Of a stretch of 64,000 nucleotides of DNA, positions 33,111 through 40,703 are shown one piece after another (positions within the stretch are counted from its first letter, which is position 1; each line of letters begins with the position of its first letter). The stretch comes from an uncultured Bacteroidales bacterium. Its GTDB lineage: Bacteria; Bacteroidota; Bacteroidia; Bacteroidales; Bacteroidaceae. A program made the position numbers and the translations under genes. Under the pieces are notes generated by a model. It had not been told where the DNA came from. It was given only the letters and a program-made list of their open reading frames with translations, and did not search any database. The stretch lies in NCBI GenBank assembly GCA_902788315.1, contig CADAJS010000003.1, positions 124,606 through 188,605 of the forward strand. The letters are read 5' to 3'.

Positions 33111-34997
33111 CTATTTGTCATCTCCCGATGTTTCATTTACCGGAAGCAGGCAGACAGTGCGGAACTCCATAGCGCCGCCCTCGCTCTGGAGCGCGATATA
33201 TCCATCCTGCGCCTCGCAGTCCGCTTCGTTCACCAGCATGCCATTAATCGATACCGACACATGACCGCTCCGGCAGGTAATGTCCGTCTCGTTCCACTCG
33301 CCCGGCGCATGCTCTGCCTGAGACATGCTATCAAGTCTCTTCATGTAGAAACCATTCCTGCCTTCCACTCCCGCAATGGGTATGCCACCCATCAGCACGC
33401 CCATGTCAGCGCCCTTCATCTGGCATTGTATGCCTGTGGGCCAAATGCGGTCTCCGTCCTGCAGAAGCACGAAGATGCCTCCATCGGCAGGCTCGGCCGC
33501 CCATCGCCATTCGGTGTGCAGTACGAAATCAGTGTATTTCTTTGCCGTACGCATATAACCGAAGGGCTTACCCGAGATACGGATCAGGCCATCCGAGACA
33601 GTGAAGGTCTGCGCGGCGTCCTCAGGACTCTTCGGGTCTGTATAGGTGACCCATCCGTCAAGGTCGCGTCCATTGAACAACTCGGTCTGCCGTGGCCCGC
33701 AGGAACTGAGCAGCAGGACCATTCCGGCGATGAGCATGAGAGGAGTCTTGGCTTGCGTATATCGTCCCACACTGACCAGTGCGCTGACCAGGAAGGTGAC
33801 GGCACAGCAGGCCACTACCATCACGAAGAAGAGGCGGAAGCCCAGTTCGTCGGCCAGCCAGCCGGCAATCATGCCGGGCAGCATCATGCCCAGCGCCTGC
33901 AATGCGGTGCAGAGGCTGAAGACGGAGGTACTCTTTTCCCCGCGCGCGAAATAAACAAGGAAGAGGCTATAGGCCGTGAAGCCCAGTCCGTAGCCAAACT
34001 GCTCAAGGGCTACACAAGCGTTAATCACCCACAGGCTCGACGGCTGGACATAGGCCAGATAGACATAGACGAGGTCGGGCACAGAGATGGCCAGCACCAT
34101 CGGCCACCACCAGCGGCGCAGGCCGTGACGCGAAGCAAGCCATCCGCCCAGCAATCCTCCGGCCAGAAGGCAGACGACACCCACCGTGCCATAGGTGAAG
34201 CCTACGGTGACCGTGCTGAGTTCCAGGCCGCCCTCGGCTATCGAACGGAGCATAAAGGGCTGCGCCATCTTGGCCAGCAGAGCCTCAGGCATACGGAACA
34301 GGAGCATGAAGAACAGGGCCGAGACAATGGCCGGGCGCGAGAAGAAGGCACGCAGCGTGTCCATAAAGGCCGAGATGACATTCGTCTCCACCACTTTGTC
34401 CTCCACACGAGGCAGTATGCGCCCGTGCCAAGCAGCGAGCAGAATCATCAGCACAGCCAGCAGTAGCATCGTTATGCTCCAAGCCAAGGGGACGGAATAA
34501 GCCTGCTCCATCCATCCAGCCAGCATGACGATGGCACCCTGACAGAATATCATTCCGATACGGTAGAACGTGCTGCGCACGCCGACGTATAATGCCTGAT
34601 CCTTCTCCGAGAGGCCCAGAATGTAGAAGCCGTCGGCCGCGATGTCGTGCGTGGCACTGCTGAAGGCCATGAGCCAGAAGAAGCACAGCGAGCCACGCAA
34701 CCACCACGGGGCATTGAGTGTGAGGGCCACTCCGGCCAGGGCTGCGCCCACCAGCAGCTGCATGACCACTATCCACCAGCGCTTGGTGCGCATGGCATCC
34801 ACCAACGGGCTCCACAGCGGCTTGATGACCCACGGCAGATAGAGCCAGCTGGTGTAGAGCGCCAGCTCGGTGTTCGTGAGTCCCAGGTTGGTGTACATAA
34901 TGACGGAGAGCGTCATCACAGCCATGTAAGGGATTGCCTCGGCAAAGTAAAGTGTCGGAACCCAAAGGGCAGGGGAAAATGTCTTCTGTGATTTCAT
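33111..34997 (-). CDS. AmpG-like MFS permease fused to a DUF1080 lipoprotein domain
   Basis: A 628-residue protein. Residues 1-412 are a twelve-helix MFS permease resembling AmpG muropeptide importers (ALWVPTLYFAEAIPYMAVMT; LPWVIKPLWSPLVDAM). The frame then runs without a stop into MLIAGMVLLLSSC (421-433), a typical lipoprotein signal with lipobox LSSC, and a DUF1080 (3-keto-disaccharide hydrolase, LamG-like) domain from LFNGRDLDGWVTY to the end. So a second, exported protein seems joined in frame; the buried signal would serve as an extra helix, putting DUF1080 in the periplasm, or be cut. An internal ATG at 33737 could also start the lipoprotein alone. Confidence 0.85.
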   Translation of the reverse strand: MKSQKTFSPALWVPTLYFAEAIPYMAVMTLSVIMYTNLGLTNTELALYTSWLYLPWVIKPLWSPLVDAMRTKRWWIVVMQLLVGAALAGVALTLNAPWWLRGSLCFFWLMAFSSATHDIAADGFYILGLSEKDQALYVGVRSTFYRIGMIFCQGAIVMLAGWMEQAYSVPLAWSITMLLLAVLMILLAAWHGRILPRVEDKVVETNVISAFMDTLRAFFSRPAIVSALFFMLLFRMPEALLAKMAQPFMLRSIAEGGLELSTVTVGFTYGTVGVVCLLAGGLLGGWLASRHGLRRWWWPMVLAISVPDLVYVYLAYVQPSSLWVINACVALEQFGYGLGFTAYSLFLVYFARGEKSTSVFSLCTALQALGMMLPGMIAGWLADELGFRLFFVMVVACCAVTFLVSALVSVGRYTQAKTPLMLIAGMVLLLSSCGPRQTELFNGRDLDGWVTYTDPKSPEDAAQTFTVSDGLIRISGKPFGYMRTAKKYTDFVLHTEWRWAAEPADGGIFVLLQDGDRIWPTGIQCQMKGADMGVLMGGIPIAGVEGRNGFYMKRLDSMSQAEHAPGEWNETDITCRSGHVSVSINGMLVNEADCEAQDGYIALQSEGGAMEFRTVCLLPVNETSGDDK

Positions 34998-35041
34998 ATT
35001 TAGCAGTGAGGTTATGCGGTTCAGAGGTTATGAGGTTCTCC

Positions 35042-35070
35042 GCCCCTCCTCGCGAGGGGCAGGGGGAGGT
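35042..35070 (-). terminator. GC-rich hairpin between the DUF1460 and MFS-DUF1080 genes
   Basis: GCCCCT (35042-35047) and AGGGGC (35055-35060) enclose a self-complementary CTCGCGAG, followed by CAGGGGGAGGTTT. It lies in the 73-bp gap right after the DUF1460 stop. It could weaken or stop transcription into the permease gene. A similar GC-rich element occurs at 18313-18355. Confidence 0.4.
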
Positions 35071-35952
35071 TTAGGACTTCTTCGGCTCAAGTACTCGGAT
35101 GCCGAGGCGATGGTCGTACTTCATCATATAGTCGTAGAGCGGGATGCTGTCCAGCACCACCTTCTTTTGAATACTGCTGGCGTTGAGCAGGTGCAGTTTG
35201 CCGTCAGTGCCCCACTCTGCAATGCCCACGTGGCTGATGTCGAGTCCGTCGCGGCTGGTCACGAGGGCCAGGATGTCGCCGTCCTGCACATATCGCAGCG
35301 TCTTGCGGTCGCGGCCCAGCAGGCGGCTGGGAATATAGCGGACACTCGTCCCGTTGATTTCCTCCTCGTAGCGGCGGATGCGGGCAATGTCGTCCGGTTT
35401 GTCTTTCAGCATGGGATAGAGGTCGGGATGCTGGCTCATATAGTGTACATCGATGCGTTGCACGGCGGTGAAGGGGAAGTAGTTTCCTGCGGGCGTAGCC
35501 TTCCGTTCGCTGACGAGCCCCAGCCCCACATTACTCTCGATCCACTGGCTGAAGTAATGGTTGCGACTCACGTACCCCTGCATCTGTCCGCTACGATAAC
35601 GGATGCGCGTCAGCGTCTGGCAGTAGTCGTCCCACTTCTGTCCGCCCTCCCGAGTGGTGAGGGTCAGCGCCAAGACCGTCTCGACAAACGTGGTGCAGTC
35701 CAGTTCACGCAGGTTGACCACCAGTTCCTCCACGGGGTTCACCTCCAATGTCTTCCCCACATAAGGCACGTCCAGCAGGCGATGCCCATAGTAGAGCATC
35801 AGGTTGGCGCCCTTCGGCTGCCGAGCGCCGTCACGCAGCAGTTCCACCACCCGCAGGCTGTCCTGCGTCGTATAGGTAAGTGCGTGAGCCTCCGTCCCGC
35901 TCCATCCAAGGAGCAGCAGGCAGCACGCCAGATATAAAAGACTTCTTTTCAT
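35071..35952 (-). CDS. DUF1460 family peptidoglycan amidase-like protein
   Basis: A 293-residue exported protein (signal MKRSLLYLACCLLLLGWSG) of the DUF1460 group, papain-like enzymes that act as N-acetylmuramoyl-L-alanine amidases on peptidoglycan fragments. The likely nucleophile is the cysteine in LRELDCTTFVETVLAL, and the histidine is in LDISHVGIAEWG. ATG at 35952; the TTG three codons upstream is not needed. It sits 12 bp after the TRIC-plug gene and upstream of an AmpG-like permease, fitting release and uptake of wall fragments (inference). Confidence 0.88.
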   Translation of the reverse strand: MKRSLLYLACCLLLLGWSGTEAHALTYTTQDSLRVVELLRDGARQPKGANLMLYYGHRLLDVPYVGKTLEVNPVEELVVNLRELDCTTFVETVLALTLTTREGGQKWDDYCQTLTRIRYRSGQMQGYVSRNHYFSQWIESNVGLGLVSERKATPAGNYFPFTAVQRIDVHYMSQHPDLYPMLKDKPDDIARIRRYEEEINGTSVRYIPSRLLGRDRKTLRYVQDGDILALVTSRDGLDISHVGIAEWGTDGKLHLLNASSIQKKVVLDSIPLYDYMMKYDHRLGIRVLEPKKS

Positions 35953-35964
35953 GACAATCAACCA

Positions 35965-37845
35965 TTAACTATGCACCCGGCTATATCCCACGAGGCGGTC
36001 GTAGCGACTTCCCTGCTCGCGGTAATATACCAGCACGATGTATTCGTTCTCCGTCTCGTAGAAGTCGCCCATGGTGCGCGCCGTGGAACCGTCCTCTTGC
36101 CGGAACTGGTAGCCGTAGTATCCCTGTTTGAGCAGGATGGCCGCCTCGTATTCGCCCCGCTCTTCGTTATATTCCATGCGGCACTCCGGGGCAAACTCCT
36201 CGCCGGTCCACTCACCGCAGACATAGACATCTCCGCCCGGCAGGCGAGGCGACTGCAGGATGAAGTGTGTGACCACGTATTCCGCCGTCGTGGCATCGTC
36301 CATGTCATCGGCACTGCGCAGGACATAGACGCCGTTCTGGTCCTCGATGAACTCATAGTTACGCCGCGGCACCTCGGGGAAGAGCGTGGCGTGATAGAAA
36401 GGCTCGAACCACTCCATGCGGTCCACACCCATCGCTGTTCGATGGACATCCAGTATCTCGAAACGGTGATACTCGCTCCCGGCCGGGAAGATAAGGTTCT
36501 CGTTGTGCGTGAACTCGATGCCGTTCGTCTTGCGGATATTGGGCACCAGCCCGGACACTCGACTCTCCCACCGACGGTTCTGCATGACGACGGTCTTCAG
36601 TTCGCGTGCCGGATCGACGACGCGCAGGTTGCCATAGCCCACGGAGAGCGTGACCTGCTGGTGGGCACGATTGAAGTCCATGTCCGTGTTGCCGCTCACC
36701 TGTGTCGCGATGCTTGCGGCATTCTCGTAGATACAGAACTGTGCCTCGAGCACGGGCGTGTCCTCCTGCATGTCGTCGCCCTCGTGGAATATCTGCACAC
36801 GATAGTTTCCGCTGAGCAGCATCGACACCTGTGGATTGGGCAGGCGCAGGCTGTAATGAGTATATATCTGTGTCGTGTTGAAGCTGTGTTCGTATTCCTC
36901 GATAAGCTGGTCGTTGAGACCACTCAGATAGTCGCTCTCGAAGATGCCGTCTGAGACGTTCCACTCGGCATCGCAATGCTGAATGTGATAGACGTAGCGC
37001 TGATAGTCGTGGCTCATCTCGTCCCACGAGAGCTCGACATGCTGGTGCTTGCGCCGGTCGAGCAAGGGCGGCAGGGTGGGGTTTCCCTCCACCGTCACCT
37101 GCAGGGTGCGCACGTTCTCGTCGTAGATGCGCTGTGTCTGTGCGCCGGCCGTAAGTGCCGGTATCAGCAGACAGAGAGCCACACATCGTTCGCCCTTCAG
37201 GATAGGCAGCTGCCAGTGATAGTGCACAGCCAGCATGCGCATGAGGATGACCGTCCCGCTGCTGAGCAGAGCTGCCACCTCCACCGACATTCCCATACGC
37301 AGGCAGCCTACGTAAACCAGTCCCCCAGCCACGCATGCCAGGGCATAGATCTCCTTGCGGAAGATGAGGGGCACCTCGTTGATGAGCACGTCGCGAATCA
37401 CGCCTCCCGCCGCGCCGGTGATGCATCCCATGGCCACCGCCGTCCATGCCGGGAGACCCAGCGCCAGCGTCTTTTCGATGCCGATGACGTTGAACAGAGC
37501 CAGGCCGATAGTGTCGAAGAGGAACCAGGTATTGTCCTGCCGGATAAGGTACTTGCCGAAGACCATCACCCACACGACGGCCAGCGCGCAGCAGATACAG
37601 TAGCTGCTGTTGGCCATCCAGAACGGCGGAACGTCGAGCAAAAGGTCTCGCAGGGTGCCGCCGCCGATGGCTGTGGCCATGCCCACAATCCATGCTCCGA
37701 AGATATCGAACTGCTTGGCCGAGGACAGACGCACACCCGAGATGGCAAAGGCAAACGTCCCGATAAACTCGATGACGACAAACGAGACCGGCAGGCGCAG
37801 CGTGGCGCCCGTCTCTTGCAGGATGTCGAGAAACCAGTCGAACAT
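35965..37845 (-). CDS. TRIC-type cation channel fused to a T9SS plug domain
   Basis: A 626-residue fusion. Residues 1-216 are a UPF0126/TRIC channel with the two repeat motifs GGGTLRD (61-67) and GGVIRD (147-152), ending with the usual HWQLP. With no stop it continues into GERCVALCLLIPALTAGAQ (218-236), which looks like a signal peptide, then the DUF5103/T9SS plug protein (237-626), the periplasmic protein that closes the SprA translocon in the type IX system. An internal ATG at 37236 could give the plug alone. I start at the ATG at 37845, 5 bp after the PqqD-like gene; a GTG at 37878 would overlap that gene. Confidence 0.85.
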   Translation of the reverse strand: MFDWFLDILQETGATLRLPVSFVVIEFIGTFAFAISGVRLSSAKQFDIFGAWIVGMATAIGGGTLRDLLLDVPPFWMANSSYCICCALAVVWVMVFGKYLIRQDNTWFLFDTIGLALFNVIGIEKTLALGLPAWTAVAMGCITGAAGGVIRDVLINEVPLIFRKEIYALACVAGGLVYVGCLRMGMSVEVAALLSSGTVILMRMLAVHYHWQLPILKGERCVALCLLIPALTAGAQTQRIYDENVRTLQVTVEGNPTLPPLLDRRKHQHVELSWDEMSHDYQRYVYHIQHCDAEWNVSDGIFESDYLSGLNDQLIEEYEHSFNTTQIYTHYSLRLPNPQVSMLLSGNYRVQIFHEGDDMQEDTPVLEAQFCIYENAASIATQVSGNTDMDFNRAHQQVTLSVGYGNLRVVDPARELKTVVMQNRRWESRVSGLVPNIRKTNGIEFTHNENLIFPAGSEYHRFEILDVHRTAMGVDRMEWFEPFYHATLFPEVPRRNYEFIEDQNGVYVLRSADDMDDATTAEYVVTHFILQSPRLPGGDVYVCGEWTGEEFAPECRMEYNEERGEYEAAILLKQGYYGYQFRQEDGSTARTMGDFYETENEYIVLVYYREQGSRYDRLVGYSRVHS

Positions 37846-37850
37846 GTCCG

Positions 37851-38117
37851 TCACTCCACCAGACCCACCTCGATCCACTTCTGCGCGATGTCCTCTGCAT
37901 CGTGCAGGGCGGTAGCCGGGTTCACTTCATACTCCTGACACAGAAGCTCGGCCAGCGTATCGACCGTGAATTCCCGTCCCTTCACCGAGTTCCACAGCAT
38001 GGCTGCCGACTCGTTCAGGTTGATAATCTTCGTAAAATCAATGTTCTGCTCGCCAAAGGCGACAATGATGAACTCGCCACAGACGTCGCGCAGTTCGAAA
38101 CCTTCCTTTATCTTCAT
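37851..38117 (-). CDS. PqqD-like peptide-chaperone domain protein
   Basis: An 88-residue protein of the PqqD family (winged-helix domain that presents RiPP precursors to modifying enzymes). Sequence features are KIKEGFELRDVCGEFIIVAFG and LNESAAMLWNSVKGREFTVDTLAELL, which match the family pattern of strand-strand-LN-x-TAA-x-LW. ATG at 38117; an in-frame ATG at 38132 would add five residues. It is 7 bp after the S24/S26 peptidase-like gene and 5 bp before the TRIC-plug gene. No precursor peptide or radical SAM enzyme is next to it, so its client is unknown. Confidence 0.88.
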   Translation of the reverse strand: MKIKEGFELRDVCGEFIIVAFGEQNIDFTKIINLNESAAMLWNSVKGREFTVDTLAELLCQEYEVNPATALHDAEDIAQKWIEVGLVE

Positions 38118-38124
38118 CGTATCG

Positions 38125-38661
38125 TTACACATAAGATTTATATACAAACAATAATATCCGCCGCAAGGGGCGCAGCCATCGCCACAGGCGTATGCGTCGG
38201 CGCAGGGCTGGGTCGGAGGCCAACAGCGTGCGTCGCGGGCGTATGTACTCGCTAACCACGCCGCGCACATCGCTTCGCCAACAGTGTTCCTCGCCGCGCA
38301 CGTTCCCGTCGCCCTGCAGGACGACATGCTCGCCCACTATCTGGATGATGCGGTGCAGGACATAATGGCCCGGCCGTATCTCGGCCAGCACGGCGTCGCC
38401 CACTCCGAACTGTGAGGGAGGCTCCAGCTTCACGCGGTCGCGGCCATGCTCGATAAAGGGGCGCATGCTGTAGCCCTTCACCCAAATGACAGCCGTATGG
38501 CCGGAGGCCAGTGCCTCGGAGACCAAGCCCAGATAACCGTCGTTGGGCATTTCGTGACGCTGCTCGCGGGACGTGGTGCCGTTGCGCCGGCGATAAAGCT
38601 TGCGTATCGGCCACATCATCAGGCTCATCAGCCAGCGTATCACAGCCTTGATCGTCTTCAT
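38125..38661 (-). CDS. S24/S26 family peptidase-like protein
   Basis: A 178-residue protein with one N-terminal hydrophobic segment and a signal-peptidase/LexA-like core: VIWVKGYSMRPFIEHGRDRV contains the SMRP box (S65) and GDAVLAEIRPGHYVLHRIIQI the second box. Where S24/S26 enzymes have the catalytic Lys (about 38 residues after Ser), this protein shows H103-R104, so activity by the usual Ser-Lys dyad is doubtful. ATG at 38661 overlaps the HprK-like stop by 4 bp. With the kinase-like and PqqD-like genes it forms a triad seen in Bacteroidetes peptide-modification loci. Confidence 0.8.
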   Translation of the reverse strand: MKTIKAVIRWLMSLMMWPIRKLYRRRNGTTSREQRHEMPNDGYLGLVSEALASGHTAVIWVKGYSMRPFIEHGRDRVKLEPPSQFGVGDAVLAEIRPGHYVLHRIIQIVGEHVVLQGDGNVRGEEHCWRSDVRGVVSEYIRPRRTLLASDPALRRRIRLWRWLRPLRRILLFVYKSYV

Positions 38662-39542
38662 TGGCTCACGGTTTCGTAACACAGGCGGGCAGCGTCAGCA
38701 TCGGGCAGGCAGCCCAGCTCGTAGATGTGGCAGAGGCGCACCAGCTGGGCGATGCTGTCACAGACGCCTCGGTGCACGCGGGCATCCCACTTCATGCTGC
38801 TCATCTGGGGGAGCAGCATGCTGAAAGCCTCCATCGGCCGCAGCTGGCGTATCGAATTCTCGGGCCGCTGCTGGATGCGCACGATGGCGCCCACCGGTGC
38901 CTGTATGTTGCGGTAACATGGTGTCTTGCCGCTCCACGGGCTGCCATAGACGATGACTCGCCCGTCGGGCCAGATGCGCACCACGGGATTGTCGTCGTTC
39001 ATCAGGTCGCAGCCCGGAATGTTGTCATACCACAGGCGGGTGTGGGTGCTCTTCCCCGTCCCGCTGGGAGCGGTCATCAGATAGCCTCGCCCGCCCTGAC
39101 GGATGACGGAGGCGTGCATGAGCAGTGTCTGGCGGTCGGCAGCCGCAAAGGCATAGGCCAGCATCAGCGTATTGTTCAGGCCGAAGTGGCGCTGCGCCGG
39201 CGTCTCGCCCACGAGGGCTACGGCCACGTGGCCGAACGTAGCGTCCGTGGTCACACGGGCGCAGAGCACGCCTTGAATGTCGTTGATCTCATACTGATAG
39301 CCGCCGTCCGCACGCAGATATACGCCGTACATATTGCCGGCGCTGTCAAAATGGCCCACCTCATGGTGCGGCTCGTCCCAGGGCAAGCGGTCGGCCACGT
39401 CCACACGTAAGAGCAGCGGGTCGCTCGGGGGCGTGTCGAGCCGGAAACGAGCAAAGGACGGGAGCAGCTGGTCCGCTTCGTCGTCCCAGGCGAAACAGAT
39501 GCTCAGGGGATGGTCGCCCACTCGATAGTATCGTATCTGCAT
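38658..39542 (-). CDS. HPr kinase-like (HprK-related) protein
   Basis: A 294-residue protein with an HPr serine-kinase fold: LMHASVIRQG (H143), Walker A APSGTGKST at 158-166, LMNDDNPVV with the paired aspartates 183-184, and WSGKTPCY. True HprK is a hexameric regulator; proteins of this shorter type go with PqqD-like and peptidase-like genes and phosphorylate peptides in some lasso-peptide clusters. The substrate here is unknown. Its 3' end overlaps the peptidase-like gene by 4 bp. There is 108 bp between it and the upstream gene, with a 21-bp direct repeat. Confidence 0.85.
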   Translation of the reverse strand: MQIRYYRVGDHPLSICFAWDDEADQLLPSFARFRLDTPPSDPLLLRVDVADRLPWDEPHHEVGHFDSAGNMYGVYLRADGGYQYEINDIQGVLCARVTTDATFGHVAVALVGETPAQRHFGLNNTLMLAYAFAAADRQTLLMHASVIRQGGRGYLMTAPSGTGKSTHTRLWYDNIPGCDLMNDDNPVVRIWPDGRVIVYGSPWSGKTPCYRNIQAPVGAIVRIQQRPENSIRQLRPMEAFSMLLPQMSSMKWDARVHRGVCDSIAQLVRLCHIYELGCLPDADAARLCYETVSQ

Positions 39543-39612
39543 GATTTACGTTTTTGCTATAGAACTATGCGCTGAGTGAATCGTCGGATTAAAGGTCAGG
39601 GAACAGAGACAT

Positions 39613-39654
39613 CTCTCAACTATTCGCTTTTCACTCTCAACTATTCACTTTCAT
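39613..39654. repeat. 21-bp direct repeat at the 3' end of a small exported-protein gene
   Basis: CTCTCAACTATTC...TTTCA occurs twice, at 39613 and 39634, differing at two or three positions; the second copy runs into the stop codon of the gene at 39651-40151. Confidence 0.65.
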
Positions 39655-40151
39655 TCTCCGGTCACCGCAGCCCAGCGTTCGGGCTTGAAGAGGAACTCGT
39701 CCTTCTCCAGTTCGTGCAGGCGCCAGGACGTGTCCTTGCGGAAGCGGCGCAACACCCGTGCATGACGCTTCACCACGCGCTTCGCCTTCTTGCTGTAGAT
39801 AACGGTCGGCATGGCATGCTTGATGGCATAGTACTCCTCGAGGTAGGCCAGCAACTGGGTGGAGTACATCTGGCGGTCGGCCAGGAAGTTGGCCCGCCCG
39901 TCCAGATACACGGAGTCCAGTTTCTGAATAGGGGTCACATAGGCCGTGGAGTCCAACTCCGAGTAGCACACACCGCAGAGATACACGGTGTGCTGCTTCA
40001 GTTTTGGCGGTTTCGCCGCCTTCACCTTCTTGGGTTTGTCGCTCTTCTCTTTCTTGGCAGGCTTTGCCATTTGAGCGTCTCGCGCCCGGACGGGCACTGC
40101 GCTTAGCAGCAGCCCGAAGGTCAGCAGCATCGCATAGGCTATCTTTCTCAT
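39651..40151 (-). CDS. Small exported lysine-rich protein, function unknown
   Basis: A 166-residue protein with an N-terminal signal segment (MRKIAYAMLLTFGLLLSAVP) followed by a lysine-rich stretch (KPAKKEKSDKPKKVKAAKPP) and a compact domain with two cysteines (YLCGVCYSELD). I do not recognise a family. ATG at 40151 is the start that gives the signal peptide. It comes first in the minus-strand run ending with the permease fusion and could be its leader gene. The CxxC pair is the only visible candidate for metal or disulfide chemistry. Confidence 0.7.
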   Translation of the reverse strand: MRKIAYAMLLTFGLLLSAVPVRARDAQMAKPAKKEKSDKPKKVKAAKPPKLKQHTVYLCGVCYSELDSTAYVTPIQKLDSVYLDGRANFLADRQMYSTQLLAYLEEYYAIKHAMPTVIYSKKAKRVVKRHARVLRRFRKDTSWRLHELEKDEFLFKPERWAAVTGE

Positions 40152-40199
40152 CGTCGTTTCTCGTTTTGTCAGTTGGTCCGCAAAAGCGTATTCAGCGTG

Positions 40200-40207
40200 C
40201 AAATATA
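40200..40207 (-). promoter_or_regulatory. -7 element upstream of the small exported-protein gene
   Basis: TATATTTG on the minus strand, 48 bp above the ATG at 40151; -33 element unclear. Confidence 0.45.
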
Positions 40208-40328
40208 CGCATTTTTCCGCTATCCTACGCATGTTTCGGGCAATTATTTAGCGTTGGCCGCACCGGTGCATGCTTCTCACCTGTTTGGGAAGGAATAAGA
40301 CCTCGTTGCACGAGACTGCCAATATTTA

Positions 40329-40507
40329 TTTACATTTCGAGTCACACAGTTTGCAGCAAAGTGCGACAAGGCCTCGCACAGCACGCCTCACCGACCGACG
40401 GAGCACGTTCCTCCGACCGACGGAGCACGTTCCTCCGACCCCAAAAACGTGCGAGAATCGCGCAAAACGGAGCACAGCCCGAGTTGCTGCAAAAAACCAA
40501 AATTTTG
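40329..40507. repeat. Dispersed intergenic repeat, copy 2
   Basis: Homologous to 26962-27141. It carries two identical 22-bp units (40397-40418, 40419-40440; each GACGGAGCACGTTCCTCC plus GACC) and a degenerate one before them (40375-40396), then the dyad GCGAGAATCGC. The core is GCACGTTCC where copy 1 has GGAACGTGC, that is, the reverse complement within the same flanks. Confidence 0.75.
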
Positions 40508-40547
40508 GAGGTATTGGTTTACAGGAGGTTAGAGTGCAGCCAACATC

Positions 40548-40594
40548 AAAAATCCCCGAATTCTGCCCCAAAAAGGGCCAAATTCGGGGATTTT
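40548..40594 (-). terminator. Terminator of the GH30-GH36 operon
   Basis: 14-bp perfect stem (AAAATCCCCGAATT with AATTCGGGGATTTT) enclosing a smaller inner stem (GCCC/GGGC), about 110 bp past the GH36 stop. T-rich on both sides, so it may work in both directions. Confidence 0.75.
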
Positions 40595-40703
40595 ATCGGT
40601 CCCCTTCCGCGAGCAGGAGAACGACAATTTTTCCGAAATGAGGACAAACGAGATCCCTCTACACACAGAATACAAGGAAGAATTCCATTTAACGAGACAC
40701 CTA

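Larger units (their letters stand above)
40152..40703. other. 552-bp intergenic region
   Basis: Contains a -7-like element for the small exported-protein gene (40200-40207), the second copy of the dispersed repeat (40329-40507) with its 22-bp units, and a strong hairpin terminator (40548-40594). Nothing else recognised; no gene. Confidence 0.7.

Noticed and set aside
36359..37900. 513-codon minus-strand frame overlapping the TRIC-plug gene
   Set aside because: Arg/His/Gly/Pro-rich out-of-frame shadow; the TRIC and plug motifs are in the other frame.
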